From a bacterium (GTDB lineage: Bacteria; AUK180): a stretch of 6,561 nucleotides of DNA. This document shows positions 6,482-6,561 of this stretch, in pieces. The first letter of the stretch is position 1. Each line of letters begins with the position of its first letter. A program made the position numbers and the translations under genes. The DNA lies in assembly GCA_021162505.1 (NCBI GenBank), contig JAGGYO010000164.1:1-6561 (forward strand). The letters run 5' to 3'. Under the pieces are notes generated by a model. The model saw only the letters and a program-made list of their open reading frames with translations. It was not told the origin of the DNA and made no database searches.

Positions 6482-6487
6482 TGTCAA
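6482..6487 (-). promoter_or_regulatory. -35 box of the operon promoter (TTGACA)
   Basis: Read on the minus strand this hexamer is TTGACA, a perfect match to the sigma70/sigmaA -35 consensus. It lies 18 bases upstream of TATGAT (6458-6463), one base off TATAAT. No other equally good pair is visible in the leader. It is placed to drive the whole six-gene unit. Confidence 0.7.
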
Positions 6488-6496
6488 CCCCCCCCC
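6488..6496. repeat. C9/G9 homopolymer abutting the -35 box
   Basis: Nine consecutive C on the plus strand (nine G on the coding strand) lie immediately upstream of the TTGACA hexamer. The surrounding DNA is about 70% A+T, where a G/C run of this length is unlikely by chance. Such tracts are prone to slipped-strand length change. It sits upstream of the core promoter, so a change in length would alter the distance to any upstream activator or repressor site but not the -35/-10 spacing. Confidence 0.8.
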
Positions 6497-6561
6497 TATA
6501 TTGAATCGACCAATTAAAAGAAAATCCAAAGTGGATACCTTTAATTCTTCAAGGTAAATTA
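6497..6561. promoter_or_regulatory. Upstream leader with weak inverted repeats
   Basis: No gene is visible between the C9 run and the right edge. Two short dyads are present: ATCCA-aag-TGGAT at 6524-6536 (5-base perfect arms) and ATTG-n7-CAAT at 6500-6514 (4-base arms). Either could be an operator half-site pair, but both are short enough to be chance in AT-rich DNA. No terminator of a preceding gene can be seen. Confidence 0.2.

Noticed and set aside
1..6561. CRISPR array, tRNA, rRNA, insertion sequence or attachment site
   Set aside because: No spaced direct repeats, cloverleaf-like sequence, rRNA-like sequence, transposase or terminal inverted repeats were seen; nearly all of the window is protein-coding on one strand.

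Overview
The window is 6.5 kb of AT-rich bacterial DNA (about 30% G+C by eye). It is filled by six genes on the minus strand, read from the right edge to the left. Most starts have strong purine-rich Shine-Dalgarno sites (AAGGAGG, AGGAGG), and the operon head has a sigma70-type promoter. This points to a low-GC bacterium that depends on Shine-Dalgarno initiation, Firmicutes-like in style. Nothing in the window fixes the lineage, and a deep-branching low-GC phylum is equally possible.

Layout in transcription order. A noncoding leader (6439-6561) carries a TTGACA / TATGAT promoter with a run of nine C (nine G on the coding strand) abutting the -35 box. Then follow: (1) a 429-aa classic AAA+ ATPase (6438-5149); (2) a 109-aa basic helical protein of unknown function (5134-4805); (3) a 301-aa protein with a probable PD-(D/E)XK nuclease core and a helical or coiled-coil tail (4808-3903); (4) a 342-aa Mre11/SbcD/YhaO-type metallophosphoesterase with a complete set of metal-binding motifs (3902-2874); (5) a 771-aa Rad50/SbcC/YhaN-type ATPase with a transmembrane hairpin in the middle of its coiled coil and no zinc hook (2869-554); (6) a 148-aa protein with two four-cysteine zinc ribbons (552-106). 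The left 105 bases hold no gene; they contain only a possible outward promoter.

The genes form one transcription unit. Gaps are 14, -4, 0, 4 and 1 bases, and four of the six ribosome binding sites lie inside the last codons of the gene before. Genes 4 and 5 form a Mre11-Rad50-like pair that resembles Bacillus YhaO-YhaN and is probably tethered to the membrane. Adding a second nuclease of a different fold, an AAA+ ring motor, a small helical protein and a zinc-ribbon protein gives a machine that parallels, without homology in the motor, the archaeal HerA-NurA-Mre11-Rad50 end-resection operons. The likely role is processing or surveillance of DNA (or RNA) at the membrane, either repair or defence against incoming DNA. 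I do not recognise the six-gene combination as a named system. That joint role is inference; the individual motifs are seen directly.
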